DNA of 64,000 nucleotides, from contig OY763490.2 in the NCBI GenBank assembly GCA_963667505.2, forward strand, positions 3,596,001-3,660,000, written 5' to 3'. Under the pieces are notes generated by a model. The model saw nothing but the letters and a program-made list of their open reading frames with translations. It was not told the origin of the DNA and made no database searches. Below, piece after piece: positions 16,184 to 25,476 of this stretch (within the stretch, counting starts at the first letter, position 1; each line of letters starts with the position of its first letter). This DNA is from Aldehydirespirator sp963667505. Lineage in GTDB: Bacteria; Actinomycetota; Acidimicrobiia; Acidimicrobiales; Aldehydirespiratoraceae. The position numbers and the translations under genes were made by a program.

Positions 16184-18395
16184 CATCGGCACGGCGAGCC
16201 CGGCGGAGCGGCCCAGACTTACCGCAGCGAGCCCGTCGCCCGACGGCGGGTTGAACCTGCTTGATGTGGACATCGGCGGGACGTTCACCGACGCCTTCGT
16301 GGTGCTGGGCGGGCGGCAGGCCGTCGGCAAGTCGCTGACCACCCATGCCGACCTGTCCGACGGCATGATCGCGGCCATCGGCGAGGCGGCCCGACGGCTC
16401 GGCTGCGACCCGTCGGAGGCCTTCGCCGCGGCCGACGCGGTGAAGTACTCCACCACCGTGGGCACCAACGCCCTGATCGAGCGCACTGGCCCCAAGGTCG
16501 GCCTCATCACCACCGCCGGACAGGAGGACACCGTGCACGTGGCCCGCTCGCGGTCGTGGGCCGACGGCATGCCCCTGGAAGTGCAGATCGACCGCACCCG
16601 GGCCCAGCGGCCCGACGACCTGGTGCCCCGGTCGCTGCGGGTGGGCGTGCGCGAGCGCATCGACTGCTTCGGCGAGGTGCTGATGCCGCTGCGCACCGAC
16701 GACGTGCTGGCCGCGGTCGATCATCTGGTGCGCCAAGGCGTGAGGGCCATCGCGGTGTGCCTGGCCTGGTCGTTCATGAACCCGTCCCACGAGCGGCAGG
16801 TGGCCGACATCGTGCGGCGCGAGTACCCGGACTCGGTGCTGGGCCGGTGCCCGGTGCTGCTGTCGTCGGAGGTGGCGCCCCGCCTCGACGAGTACCGGCG
16901 CAGCATCACCACCATCCTCAGCGCCTTCCTGGCCCCCGACACCGAGGAGCACGTGATCGACCTCGGCGACCGGCTGCGATCGCTGGGATGCCGCAAGCCG
17001 CTGCTGGTGGCCCGCAACATCGGCGGGGTGGCCTCGCCGAGCCGTACCACCGCCCTGCACCTGCTGGGCAGCGGCCCTGTGGCCGGCCTGGCCGGTGCGG
17101 CTCGCATGGCCCGCGACTACGGCCTCGACCGGGTGTTGACCGCCGACATGGGCGGAACCAGCTTCGATGTGGGTCTGGTGATCGACGGCCAGGACCGAAA
17201 CTACGAGTTCGACCCGATCATCGATCGTTGGAGGGTGCACCTGCCGGTGATCGCCAACTATTCGATAGGGGCGGGCGGCGGCTCGATCGCGCACCTCACC
17301 GACACCGGCGAGCTGCGGGTGGGGCCCCGCAGCGCGGGCGCTCTGCCCGGCCCGGCCTGCTACTCCCAGGGCGGCACCGAGCCCACCGTCACCGACGCCG
17401 ACGTGGTGCTGGGCTTCATCGACCCCGACCGCTTCCTGGGCGGGGCCATGCCGTTGAGCCGCCGCCGCGCCGAGCGGGCTCTGAGGCGCCGGGTCGCCGA
17501 CCCGCTCGGAATCGACGTGGCCGAGGCGGCGCTGCGGGTGCGTCGCCTGATCGACGGGGTGATGGGCCAGGAGATCTACCGCCAGACCGCCCTTGAGGGT
17601 CACGACCCCCGGGACTTCACCATGTTCGCGTTCGGCGGGGCCGGCCCGGTACACGCCGCCGCGGTGGCCGGCTACGCCGATGTGGGCCGGGTGGCCACGT
17701 TCCCCCACGGCAGCGAGTTCAACGCCTACGGCGTGGCCACCATGCCGGTGATGCAGACCTACGAGCGCACCCGCATGGTGCAACTCTTCGACGGCGACTC
17801 CTATGTGGATGCTGCCGATGCCTTCAACGACGTCGTGCGAGGGCTGGTCGCGCTGGCCGAGCGGGACATGGCCGAGGAGGGTTTCGGCCTCGACTCGGTG
17901 ACCCTGCGCCTGGAGCTGGACATGAACTACGGAGGCCAGCACCACACGGTGCGGCTGGAGTCGCCCCGGCTGTACTTGGAGGGCGCCGACGATGCGGTGG
18001 CGGTGTGCGACGCCTTCAACGAGGTGTTCGCGGCCGCTTACGGGGCCGGGTCGATCCACCCCTACGGCGGCATCCTGGTGCAACTGTTCCGGCTGGTGGC
18101 CGGCGCGTCCGGGCTGCGCCTGGAGGCCCGTCCCCGGCCTGCGGCCAGAGCGTCCGGGAACGGGACTCCCGGCGGCCGGGCTGCTCGGCCCGCCATGCGG
18201 GAGGTGTGTTGGCCAGGGTCGGGCCCGCTGCCCACGCCGGTACACGACCGTGCGGGTCTTGCCGACCGGTTTTCGACCGAGGGCCCGGCGCTGATGGAGG
18301 ACGTCGACACCGTGGTGGCGGTGCCGCCCGGCTGGGCCTACGCCCTCGACGACCAGCGCACTGGCTGGCTCACCTCAGCGGAGGCGAGCCGGTGA
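16170..18395 (+). CDS. Hydantoinase A/acetone carboxylase beta-like subunit
   Basis: 741 residues, the full length for N-methylhydantoinase A and acetone-carboxylase beta. The ASKHA ATP-binding motifs are present: DVDIGGTFTD (phosphate 1) at about 31-40 and TADMGGTSFDVG (phosphate 2) near 325. FAFGGAGPVHA and the C-terminal domain of the long form are also there. In acetone carboxylases this subunit activates the ketone and bicarbonate at the expense of ATP. It overlaps the gamma-like gene and is followed by the HyuB partner. A hydantoin- or oxoproline-type substrate cannot be excluded. Confidence 0.85.
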   Translation: MPSADIGTASPAERPRLTAASPSPDGGLNLLDVDIGGTFTDAFVVLGGRQAVGKSLTTHADLSDGMIAAIGEAARRLGCDPSEAFAAADAVKYSTTVGTNALIERTGPKVGLITTAGQEDTVHVARSRSWADGMPLEVQIDRTRAQRPDDLVPRSLRVGVRERIDCFGEVLMPLRTDDVLAAVDHLVRQGVRAIAVCLAWSFMNPSHERQVADIVRREYPDSVLGRCPVLLSSEVAPRLDEYRRSITTILSAFLAPDTEEHVIDLGDRLRSLGCRKPLLVARNIGGVASPSRTTALHLLGSGPVAGLAGAARMARDYGLDRVLTADMGGTSFDVGLVIDGQDRNYEFDPIIDRWRVHLPVIANYSIGAGGGSIAHLTDTGELRVGPRSAGALPGPACYSQGGTEPTVTDADVVLGFIDPDRFLGGAMPLSRRRAERALRRRVADPLGIDVAEAALRVRRLIDGVMGQEIYRQTALEGHDPRDFTMFAFGGAGPVHAAAVAGYADVGRVATFPHGSEFNAYGVATMPVMQTYERTRMVQLFDGDSYVDAADAFNDVVRGLVALAERDMAEEGFGLDSVTLRLELDMNYGGQHHTVRLESPRLYLEGADDAVAVCDAFNEVFAAAYGAGSIHPYGGILVQLFRLVAGASGLRLEARPRPAARASGNGTPGGRAARPAMREVCWPGSGPLPTPVHDRAGLADRFSTEGPALMEDVDTVVAVPPGWAYALDDQRTGWLTSAEASR

Positions 18396-18426
18396 CCGCG
18401 GATCCGCCTGCGATTGCGCCTCTGCG

Positions 18427-20664
18427 GTGGATTGCTGGCAGAAGCTCGTTCTGGGGGACGCGGTGAGCGCCAACGGGCCGGGCGGGCCGGGTACCCGGAT
18501 GCTCGATGTGGCGGCCATGGGCCTCGACGAGCGCATCGCCCGCTTCGGGCGCCCCCTGATGAAGCCGGGGCCGGGTCTCGACCCCGAGGTCCTGCACCGC
18601 GAGGTGCTGGAGCCCGCCTCGGAGCTGGAGTTGGCAGGCGCCGACAGTCTCGACCCTGTCGACCTGGAGATCTTCCTGCACAAGCTCGACTCGATCATCG
18701 ACGACGGCCGCGACGTCTGCAAGTACCTGAGCATGGCCGAGATGCTGCAGGCCGGCGACCTCGGGGTCGGCGTCTTCACCGCCAAGGGCGACCTGGCCGG
18801 CATGTCCACCGGGGTGATCCTGCACGCCCTGCTGCATTACGGCCCGGTCAAGTACGTCCTCAAGCACTACGTGGACGACCCGACCGTGGGCGTGGCCGAC
18901 GGCGACATCTTCTTCTTCAACGACCCCGACGCGGGCGGCGTCCACACCTACGACCACTTCTTGATGATGCCGGTGTTCGCCGACGGCGAGCTGCTGGCGT
19001 GGGTGGCCTGCGGCGGCCATCAGGGCGAGACCGGGTCGCGCTCGCCGGGGGGCTGGTCGCCCGAGATCGGCAGCCGCTACGAGGAGGGGCTGCACATCAC
19101 CCCGCTGCGGGTCGGCACGAACTCGCAGTTCCACACCGACCACCTCGAGTTCATCCTCAACTCGGTGCGGACCCCCCGCCAGAACTCCCTCGACATGAAG
19201 GCCCGCCTGGCGGTGTGCGTGCGGCTGCGCCAGCAGCTTCTGCGCGAGGTTGAGCGCCGGGGCGCGGCCTTCGTGGCCGCCGGGCTGCGCCAGTCGATCA
19301 AGGCCTCCGCCGCGGCGGCCCGGCGCCGCATCGCCGGCTTCCACGACGGCGTGTACCGGTCGGTGGTGTTCCTCGACACCATCGGCATCGACGACGGGCT
19401 CATCCGCCTGCCCATCGACCTGCACAAGCGGGGCGACGAACTGGTCATCGACATGGCCGGCGCGTCGCCCGAGCCCGGCATCGGCCCGTTCCATCTGCGC
19501 TGGCACCTGGCCCGGGCGGCCTCGGCCGCGGCGCTGTTCCCGACCGTGTTCCGGGGCCTGCGCTGGTCGATAGGCCTGTTCGACCCGATCAAGCTCACTG
19601 CTCCGCCCAGCATCGTCAACGCCCCCAGCCGCGACTCGGGCACCGGCTCGGGCAGCCACACCGGCCGGGTGGTGGTGCAGGGCCTGCTGCTGGCGGCCAT
19701 GAGGATGCTGCATGACAGCCCGCACCGGGCCGGGGTGACCGCGCCGTTCGCCGAGAACCTGCTGCTCATCCAGTTCGGCGGCACCGGCCAGTACGGCAAC
19801 CCGATAGCGGGCGGGCCCGCCAACGGCAACGCCACCGGCCAGGGCGCCCGATTCGACCTCGACGGCGAGCACAGCGCTGGGTTCTTCTGGGCGATGGTGG
19901 TGGACTGCCCCGGACCCGAGGAGCAGGAGCGAAAGTTTCCGTGGCTGTACCTGTTCCGCAACCGCTTCGACCGCGACGTGTGCGGGCTGGGTCGGCAGCG
20001 GGGCGGGGTGGGCCTCACCGACTGCTTCGTGATCCACGGCACTGCGGGGCTGCGCAGCAACTCGGTGGGCACCGGCAGCCGGTTCACCAAGAACTACGGC
20101 CTGTTCGGCGGCTACTCGGGCGCGGCCCAGCCCCGCATCATCATCCGCGGCTCGAATGCGAAGGCGTTGATGGCGGCCGGGGCCGACGACCTGCCCATGA
20201 GCGTGCGGGAGTTGGCCGACCGGCGCCGTATCTCCGGCGATTACGCCTTCGGGCACACCAACTCCGAGGGCGAGACGGTCAGCGACGGCGACGTGGTGGT
20301 GCTGGCCCGGGGCTGCGGCGGCGGCTACGGCGACGTGCTGGAGCGCGACCCGGAGGCGGTGCTGGCCGACATTGCTGACGGGATCACCTCGCCGGAGCTG
20401 GCCGCCCGGCTATACGGCGTGGTGCTGGCTCCCGGCCGGGACCGGGTGGACGCCGAAGCCACCGAGGCGCGCCGGGCCGAGATCCGGGCTGAGCGGAAGC
20501 GCCTGGGCCGCCCCTACGCCGACTTCGTGGCCGACTGGTCGCAACGCCGCCCGCCCGACGACGCGCTGCGCCACTACGGAGAGTTCCCGGTGCCAGTCCA
20601 GGTGGTCGACGACCGCGAGTACCCGCCCGAGCCGCCCTCCGATAGCGGTTCATGGCATCGATGA
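18427..20664 (+). CDS. Hydantoinase B/acetone carboxylase alpha-like subunit
   Basis: 745 residues, HyuB family, close to the size of acetone-carboxylase alpha. Typical segments include KGDLAGMSTGVILH, DGDIFFFNDPDAGGVHTYD, CGGHQGETG and the late GTGSRFTKNYGLFGGYSG. It follows HyuA by 31 nt with no other promoter, so the three genes from 15848 form a gamma-beta-alpha set. In acetone carboxylase this subunit holds the metal centre where phosphoenolacetone is carboxylated. GTG 18427 is the longest start; GTG 18463 is also plausible. Confidence 0.85.
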   Translation: MDCWQKLVLGDAVSANGPGGPGTRMLDVAAMGLDERIARFGRPLMKPGPGLDPEVLHREVLEPASELELAGADSLDPVDLEIFLHKLDSIIDDGRDVCKYLSMAEMLQAGDLGVGVFTAKGDLAGMSTGVILHALLHYGPVKYVLKHYVDDPTVGVADGDIFFFNDPDAGGVHTYDHFLMMPVFADGELLAWVACGGHQGETGSRSPGGWSPEIGSRYEEGLHITPLRVGTNSQFHTDHLEFILNSVRTPRQNSLDMKARLAVCVRLRQQLLREVERRGAAFVAAGLRQSIKASAAAARRRIAGFHDGVYRSVVFLDTIGIDDGLIRLPIDLHKRGDELVIDMAGASPEPGIGPFHLRWHLARAASAAALFPTVFRGLRWSIGLFDPIKLTAPPSIVNAPSRDSGTGSGSHTGRVVVQGLLLAAMRMLHDSPHRAGVTAPFAENLLLIQFGGTGQYGNPIAGGPANGNATGQGARFDLDGEHSAGFFWAMVVDCPGPEEQERKFPWLYLFRNRFDRDVCGLGRQRGGVGLTDCFVIHGTAGLRSNSVGTGSRFTKNYGLFGGYSGAAQPRIIIRGSNAKALMAAGADDLPMSVRELADRRRISGDYAFGHTNSEGETVSDGDVVVLARGCGGGYGDVLERDPEAVLADIADGITSPELAARLYGVVLAPGRDRVDAEATEARRAEIRAERKRLGRPYADFVADWSQRRPPDDALRHYGEFPVPVQVVDDREYPPEPPSDSGSWHR

Positions 20665-20938
20665 TCGGTCCCCGCGTTCTGTGTGCGGTTTCTAGAGGCC
20701 GAGCGGGTAGGCGAGTGAATCCGGCTCATAGGGGCGAGGGTGTGGCCCGAGCGGCCTGTGAGCGCAGCGAACAAGAGCGGGAGACAGCTTGCCGCAATGT
20801 GACCCGGTTGCGCATACCTGCGCTCCTTCTGGGTCCATACAACCGGACTCCTCACACAGATCGGTCGAGGTGGTGGGCGGCCAAGTGGTTGCCGGTTCTT
20901 GGTCGACCCGGCCGGAGAACGCAGACGGATTGGTCGGG

Positions 20939-21811
20939 GTGGTCGGAGGCGCAGGGTTGAGCCGGTTGACGGCCCTCGTTCCTGCCGCGGTCTGTGCCGC
21001 GGCGCTGGGCCGGGCCTTGCCCGACGATGTCGCCGGCCGGGTCCGCTGCATCGACGAAGGGTCTCGGGCACTGGGGTTGCAGACGTGCTGCGCGCCCTGG
21101 TCGCAGGAGGCCGAGGACGCGGCGCTGCTGTCAGAGCTGGGCGAGGACGGGCCGTCGTTGTCGGAACTGGGCATTGTTGCCGTGGGGCCGGTCGAACCGG
21201 GAGACGGTGCTGTTGAGGATGACGCCTTCGGGCGCCTGGACGCGGTGGCGACTGGACTGGTGCGCACGCCAGGCGCCGAACCGGTGATGGGGTTGGTGTC
21301 GGGGCCGCTGGGCTGGGGCGCACGGCAGGCGTCGGGCACCGGTCGAGGCCTTCCGATTGATCCGGTGGAAGCGATCGACGCGGCGTCGGATCTGGCTGCT
21401 GACCGCATCCGAGCGCTGGCTGGCTGCGGAGTGCGGCGCATTGCGGTGGTTGAACTTGGTGCGCCAGACCTGTTCGTGGCCTCCGAACTTGCGGCCGAGT
21501 TCCACGAGTCCATGCTTCGCGCCGCCGGTCACCTGCGGGTCGAGCTTCTGTTGGTGGTGCCCGTTCCTATCGCCGGCGTTGCCTCGCCCGCCGAACTCGG
21601 ATACGAGCGCTGGGTCTCAAACGCGGGTTGCTCCGACGGGCTCGGCTTCCTTCCTCAGGCCGCCTTCAAGTCGACTAGGGCCGTGGCCCGGAGTCTGCGA
21701 CGGCTGTCCGCGGCGAGCGAAGTCGTGACTGGCCCCTTGGGACCTGACGTCGGCATTGAGGCGCTGAGGTCGGCCGCGGCCCTGGTCTCCAAATCGAGAG
21801 GCGAGCGCTGA
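20939..21811 (+). CDS. Unknown protein in carboxylase operon, possibly UroD-like
   Basis: I do not recognise this firmly. About 290 residues from GTG 20939 (TTG 20957 is also possible; the open frame reaches back to 20789 but that part looks non-coding). The layout, with alternating helix and strand segments such as VMGLVSGPLGWGARQ, IRALAGCGVRRIAVVELG and VELLLVVPVPIAG, suggests a TIM-barrel like uroporphyrinogen decarboxylase or corrinoid methyltransferases, but the usual active-site motifs are not clear. It sits between HyuB and the second HyuA, which implies a role in the same pathway. Confidence 0.5.
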   Translation: MVGGAGLSRLTALVPAAVCAAALGRALPDDVAGRVRCIDEGSRALGLQTCCAPWSQEAEDAALLSELGEDGPSLSELGIVAVGPVEPGDGAVEDDAFGRLDAVATGLVRTPGAEPVMGLVSGPLGWGARQASGTGRGLPIDPVEAIDAASDLAADRIRALAGCGVRRIAVVELGAPDLFVASELAAEFHESMLRAAGHLRVELLLVVPVPIAGVASPAELGYERWVSNAGCSDGLGFLPQAAFKSTRAVARSLRRLSAASEVVTGPLGPDVGIEALRSAAALVSKSRGER

Positions 21812-21870
21812 AGTGACGGCCAAGAGTGCTGCGGCGTGCGAGCCGTTGGCGTGCGGGACCCGGGCGTGCG

Positions 21871-21930
21871 TGGACCCTTGGCGTGTGGACCCTTGGCGTG
21901 TGGACCCTTGGCGTGTGGGACCTGGGCGTG
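21871..21930 (+). repeat. 15-bp tandem repeat upstream of second HyuA
   Basis: Three identical 15-mers (TGGACCCTTGGCGTG) at 21871, 21886 and 21901, then a diverged copy at 21916. A further diverged unit lies upstream near 21856. It fills the gap just before the HyuA start, where a ribosome site would be expected, so copy number could affect translation. Confidence 0.8.
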
Positions 21931-21936
21931 TGGGCC

Positions 21937-23622
21937 ATGGGCGGTTCGGCCGTGAGCTACTCGGTGGGGATCGACATGGGCGGGACCTTCACCGACGGGT
22001 ACTTCTCGGACGGCGAGCGGGTCGTGGCGGCCAAGGTTCCCACCACCCACTTCGACCTGACTCGCTCGGTGATGGCGTGCCTGGCCGAGGGCGCGGCCGC
22101 CTTCGACTTGTCCCTGGAGGATTTCTTGGCCGGCGTCGGCCTGTTCCGGCTGGCCACTACCATCGGCACCAACGCGGTGGTCACCGGCACTGGCGACTCG
22201 GTGGGGCTGATGGTCGAGGCTGGTGCCGAGAAGTCCCTTTATGGGCCCAGCGAGCCCGCTCCCGCCATCGGCGTGTTCGTGCGTGCCGACCATGTGGTGG
22301 GGGTCGAGCCGGACGCGGCGGCCGAGGACGTGCTGGCGGTCTGCCGAGACCTCGTCCAGCAGGGCGTGCGTCACACGGTGGTCAGCCTGCGGGACGCCCG
22401 CCGAGATGCCGAGACGGATCTGCGTGAGCTGGTGCGCGACCGGTACCCCGTCCACTATCTGCGGTCGATGCCGTTGACGATGGGGCGAGAGACAGCCGAT
22501 GTCGAGGACGACGCCCTGCGCACCACCACGGCCGTCCTCAACGCCTACTTGAGCCGGCCCATGGCCAAGCTGCTGTACCGCACCGAGGGCATCCTCCAGC
22601 AGGCCGGGCTGGCCGTGCCGCTGCTGGCGGCCCGCTCAGACGGCACATGCAGCCGGATGCCCCGCACCACCGCGATCAGCACCTACAGCTCGGGGCCGGC
22701 CGCCGGGCTGGGTCTGGCCGCGGCCGAGGCCCGCCGACACGGCGACGCGGCCGTGGTCGGCTTCGACATGGGCGGCACCACCCTCGACCTGGGCCTAGTG
22801 CGAGAGGGGGCCTACGAAGTGGATCAGGCGCCGGAGGTCCGAGGCGTGCGGGTATCGCTGCCCGTGCCCGGAATCGTGTCGGTTGGCCTCGGTGGCTCGT
22901 CCATCGCGTCGCTGAGCGACTCGGGGACGGTGAAGGTGGGGCCAGCCAGTGCCGGGGCGGTTCCGGGGCCGGCCGCGTTCGCTCGGGGCGGCACCGAGCC
23001 GACCCTCACCGACGCCGACGTCGTGCTGGGACTGCTGGCCGACAAGCAGTCGCTACCCGGCGACATCGTGCTCGACGCGGAGCGGGCCGAGGCCGCGCTG
23101 GCCCCGCTGGCCGGCGGCGACTCGGCTGCCGCGGCCCGGCTGGTGCACGAGGCCGCCCACGCCAAGGCTGCGGCAGCCATCGGCGAGATGCTGTCGGGCG
23201 CAGGACTCGATCCCGCGGAGGTCACCCTCTACGCGTTCGGCGGGGCCGGTGGCCTGCATGCCGCACCGGTTGCCGAGCTAGCAGGCATCGGTCGAGTCCG
23301 GTCGTTCGCCGCGGGAGGAGTCTTCAGCGCCCGCGGCGTGTTCGAGGCCGCAGAAGGCTCAGACGATGTCGCGAATTGGCAGCTGGCAGGGCCCGAATCG
23401 GAACTCTCGGCTGCCAGTTCGGACGCGGGCGACGATGTGACTTCGAATTGGCAGCTGAGAGTGCCGAAATCGGAGTTCCCCGCTGCCAGTTCGGGCGCGG
23501 ACGACGGTCGGACTGTCGGACCCGCGATCATCAACATCTCAGGCGCCGTCCATGCGATTCCGCAGGGCTGGACGGCCCGAAGTGCCGGTGGCGACAGCCT
23601 GCTGTGGGAGCGGACAGGGTGA
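21937..23622 (+). CDS. Second hydantoinase A-like protein, C-terminally shortened
   Basis: 561 residues. YSVGIDMGGTFTDG and VGFDMGGTTLDLG are the ASKHA phosphate motifs and FGGAGGLHAAP is the conserved later motif. The roughly 150-residue C-terminal domain present in the 741-residue paralogue is missing. In its place are two copies of the 48-nt palindrome, read in frame as NWQL...AASS repeats, followed by a normal-looking end (GPAIINISGAVHAIPQGW). Start ATG 21937 or GTG 21952. The stop overlaps the thiolase start (GTGA). It may be a regulatory or single-component homologue, or a decaying duplicate. Confidence 0.75.
   Translation: MGGSAVSYSVGIDMGGTFTDGYFSDGERVVAAKVPTTHFDLTRSVMACLAEGAAAFDLSLEDFLAGVGLFRLATTIGTNAVVTGTGDSVGLMVEAGAEKSLYGPSEPAPAIGVFVRADHVVGVEPDAAAEDVLAVCRDLVQQGVRHTVVSLRDARRDAETDLRELVRDRYPVHYLRSMPLTMGRETADVEDDALRTTTAVLNAYLSRPMAKLLYRTEGILQQAGLAVPLLAARSDGTCSRMPRTTAISTYSSGPAAGLGLAAAEARRHGDAAVVGFDMGGTTLDLGLVREGAYEVDQAPEVRGVRVSLPVPGIVSVGLGGSSIASLSDSGTVKVGPASAGAVPGPAAFARGGTEPTLTDADVVLGLLADKQSLPGDIVLDAERAEAALAPLAGGDSAAAARLVHEAAHAKAAAAIGEMLSGAGLDPAEVTLYAFGGAGGLHAAPVAELAGIGRVRSFAAGGVFSARGVFEAAEGSDDVANWQLAGPESELSAASSDAGDDVTSNWQLRVPKSEFPAASSGADDGRTVGPAIINISGAVHAIPQGWTARSAGGDSLLWERTG
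23373..23420 (+). repeat. Palindromic element family 1, type B (copy 1)
   Basis: 48 nt with arms GAATTGGCAGC and GCTGCCAGTTC, within the HyuA-2 coding frame. The next copy starts 72 nt downstream. Confidence 0.85.
23445..23492 (+). repeat. Palindromic element family 1, type B (copy 2)
   Basis: 48 nt with the same arms, separated from copy 1 by 24 nt. Also inside the HyuA-2 reading frame; the 72-nt period preserves the frame. Confidence 0.85.
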
Positions 23623-24779
23623 GCGTGCTGGACGGCATCGCGGTCGTCGGCATGGCTGAGACGTCCATCGGCAAACTGCCCGGCCGTAGCGCAATAAGCC
23701 TTCAGGCTGAGGCGGCGGTCGCTGCGGTGGCCGACGCGGGCCTCGTCAAGGACGACATCGACGGCGTGTTCTCGTTCTCGGGCTACTCGCAGGCGATGAT
23801 GCTGCACGCTGCCCGGGTGGCCGAGCACCTGGGTCTGCGGCCGGAGCTGGCCGTGGTCACCGACGTGGGCGGCCCCGGCACCCACCACACCGCGCTGCTC
23901 AACGTGGCCGCGGCCATCGACGCTGGCATGTGCACCGCCGCGCTGTGCACCTACGGAGAGAACGGCATCTCCATCCGTCGCTCGGGCCGGGGCCGGGCGC
24001 CGGGCACGCTCACCGGCGGCGAGGACTTCGAGGCGCCCTACGGCCAGATCGCCATGATCAGCGGCTACGCCCTGTTCGCTCAGCGCCACATGCATCTCTA
24101 CGGCACCACCAGCGAGCAGCTGGGCGCGGTGGCGGTGGCCTCCCGATACCACGCCTCGCTCAACGACAACGCCCACAAGCGCGACCCGATCACCCTGGCC
24201 GACCATCAGTCTTCGCCCATGATCTCGTCGCCGCTGCGCAGGCTCGACTGCTCGCTCATTTCCGACGCGGGCGGGGCGTTCGTGGTGACTTCACTGGAGC
24301 GTGCCCGCCGCTTGGGCGTTCCCTTCGCACGGGTGCTCGGCTATGGCGCAGCGACCACCCACCACAGTCCTTCGCAGGCCCCCGACCTTCACGAGCTCGG
24401 CGGGCCGGTGGCCGCAGCGCGGGCCTTCGAGCGGGCTGGGCTGTCTGTCGCCGACGCCGACGCGGCCTACATCCACGATGCCTGCACCTTCAGCGTGGTG
24501 GCTGGAGTGGAGGCGCTGGGCCTGTGCGGCCAGGGCGAGGGCGGGCCGTACGCCGAGTCGGGGGCGCTGGCGTTGGGCTCGGACTGCCCGGTGAACCTGC
24601 ACGGCGGAATGCTCTCGCACGGTCACGCCGGCGGGGTGTTCCACCTGCTCGACGCGGTGCGCCAACTCCAGGGCTCGGCCGGACGCCGCCAGGTGGACGG
24701 CGCCGAGGTCGTGGTCGTCCACGGCAACGGCGGCGTGTTCTCGACGTTCTCCACCATGATCTTGGGACAGGGCCGATGA
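23619..24779 (+). CDS. Thiolase family protein (SCP-x/acetyl-CoA acetyltransferase-like)
   Basis: 386 residues. It has the layout of the SCP-2-type thiolases that work with a DUF35 partner: GIAVVGMAETSIGKL at the start, cysteines near CTAALCTYGENG, an ACGxx-like region replaced by YIHDACTFSVV, and the late NLHGGMLSHGHAGG segment with the general-base His. Together with the downstream OB-fold protein it would cleave 3-oxoacyl-CoA, or run in the reverse or retro-aldol direction. GTG 23619 overlaps the HyuA-2 stop by 4 nt. Confidence 0.82.
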   Translation: MSVLDGIAVVGMAETSIGKLPGRSAISLQAEAAVAAVADAGLVKDDIDGVFSFSGYSQAMMLHAARVAEHLGLRPELAVVTDVGGPGTHHTALLNVAAAIDAGMCTAALCTYGENGISIRRSGRGRAPGTLTGGEDFEAPYGQIAMISGYALFAQRHMHLYGTTSEQLGAVAVASRYHASLNDNAHKRDPITLADHQSSPMISSPLRRLDCSLISDAGGAFVVTSLERARRLGVPFARVLGYGAATTHHSPSQAPDLHELGGPVAAARAFERAGLSVADADAAYIHDACTFSVVAGVEALGLCGQGEGGPYAESGALALGSDCPVNLHGGMLSHGHAGGVFHLLDAVRQLQGSAGRRQVDGAEVVVVHGNGGVFSTFSTMILGQGR

Positions 24780-24811
24780 CCGGTGTCGACGGGAGGCGGA
24801 CGTGTGGGCCT

Positions 24812-24863
24812 GATTCTCGGGGTGACTTCTGTGGACGCACGCCACACAACCAACCCGAGAATC
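24812..24863. repeat. Palindromic element, family 2 (copy 2)
   Basis: A perfect 10-bp inverted repeat, GATTCTCGGG (24812-24821) and CCCGAGAATC (24854-24863), enclosing 32 nt with an inner GTGG/CCAC stem. It lies in the short gap between the thiolase and DUF35 genes. Confidence 0.75.
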
Positions 24864-24900
24864 TGGGGGCTCGGGGCGTTGGCTCTTCGGGGTGGGTCTG

Positions 24901-25314
24901 GTGACTGGCAAGCCGCGGCCGGACTTGGGCGACGCCGCGACCGCGCCGTATTGGGAGGCGGCGAGCCGCCATGAGCTGATGTTGCCATGCTGCCGACGTT
25001 GCGGCTTGTTGTTCTTCCCGCCCCGGCACCTGTGCCCCGGCTGTTGGGCCGACGAGCTGTCTTGGCAGCGGATGGGCGGCGGAGGCACGGTGTGGACGTT
25101 CACCGAGGTCCATGTGCCCTTCTACGACGACACCTGGTCCGACGATGTGCCCTACGTGGTCGCAGTCGTGGAGTTGGACGAGGGTCCTCGGCTGCTGGCC
25201 AACATCGTCGAGCCTGACATCGACCGGCTCGCGATCGGCGACCGGGTCGAGGTCACCTTCGAGGACCGCTCTGACGGCGTGTCCCTGCCCGTGTTCCGGG
25301 TGGTCCCAGCATGA
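24901..25314 (+). CDS. DUF35/OB-fold zinc-ribbon acyl-CoA partner protein
   Basis: 137 residues. The N-terminal rubredoxin-like zinc ribbon CRRCG...CPGC (about 28-45) is followed by an OB-fold (VWTFTEVHVPF to VEVTFED). DUF35 proteins bind CoA substrates and form complexes with SCP-x-type thiolases, as in HMG-CoA synthesis in archaea and ChsH2/Ltp2 in steroid breakdown, and the thiolase gene is immediately upstream. GTG 24901 or the in-frame GTG 24892 may be used. Confidence 0.85.
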   Translation: MTGKPRPDLGDAATAPYWEAASRHELMLPCCRRCGLLFFPPRHLCPGCWADELSWQRMGGGGTVWTFTEVHVPFYDDTWSDDVPYVVAVVELDEGPRLLANIVEPDIDRLAIGDRVEVTFEDRSDGVSLPVFRVVPA

Positions 25315-25333
25315 CCGGCATCTGCCCGCTATC

Positions 25334-25380
25334 GAATTGGCAGCGTCTTGCACGCTATGCGTGCATGTTGCTGCCAGTTC
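25334..25380 (+). repeat. Palindromic element family 1, type A (copy 3)
   Basis: 47 nt. 11-nt outer arms plus an inner perfect stem TGCACGC/GCGTGCA with a TAT loop. First of a cluster of three, 20 nt after the DUF35 stop. Confidence 0.9.
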
Positions 25381-25404
25381 TTACGGATCCGGCATGCACT
25401 CGTC

Positions 25405-25452
25405 GAATTGGCAGCCGAGAGCGCCGTTTTGGGACCTCAACGCTGCCAGTTC
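25405..25452 (+). repeat. Palindromic element family 1, type B (copy 4)
   Basis: 48 nt, separated from copies 3 and 5 by 24 nt on each side. Confidence 0.88.
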
Positions 25453-25476
25453 TGGCGGTGTTGTCCAGCGTTCTCG

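Noticed and set aside
22647..23618. Upstream half of the 710-residue open frame ending with the thiolase
   Set aside because: It overlaps HyuA-2 in another frame and is Arg/Gly-rich without homology. The thiolase begins at GTG 23619.
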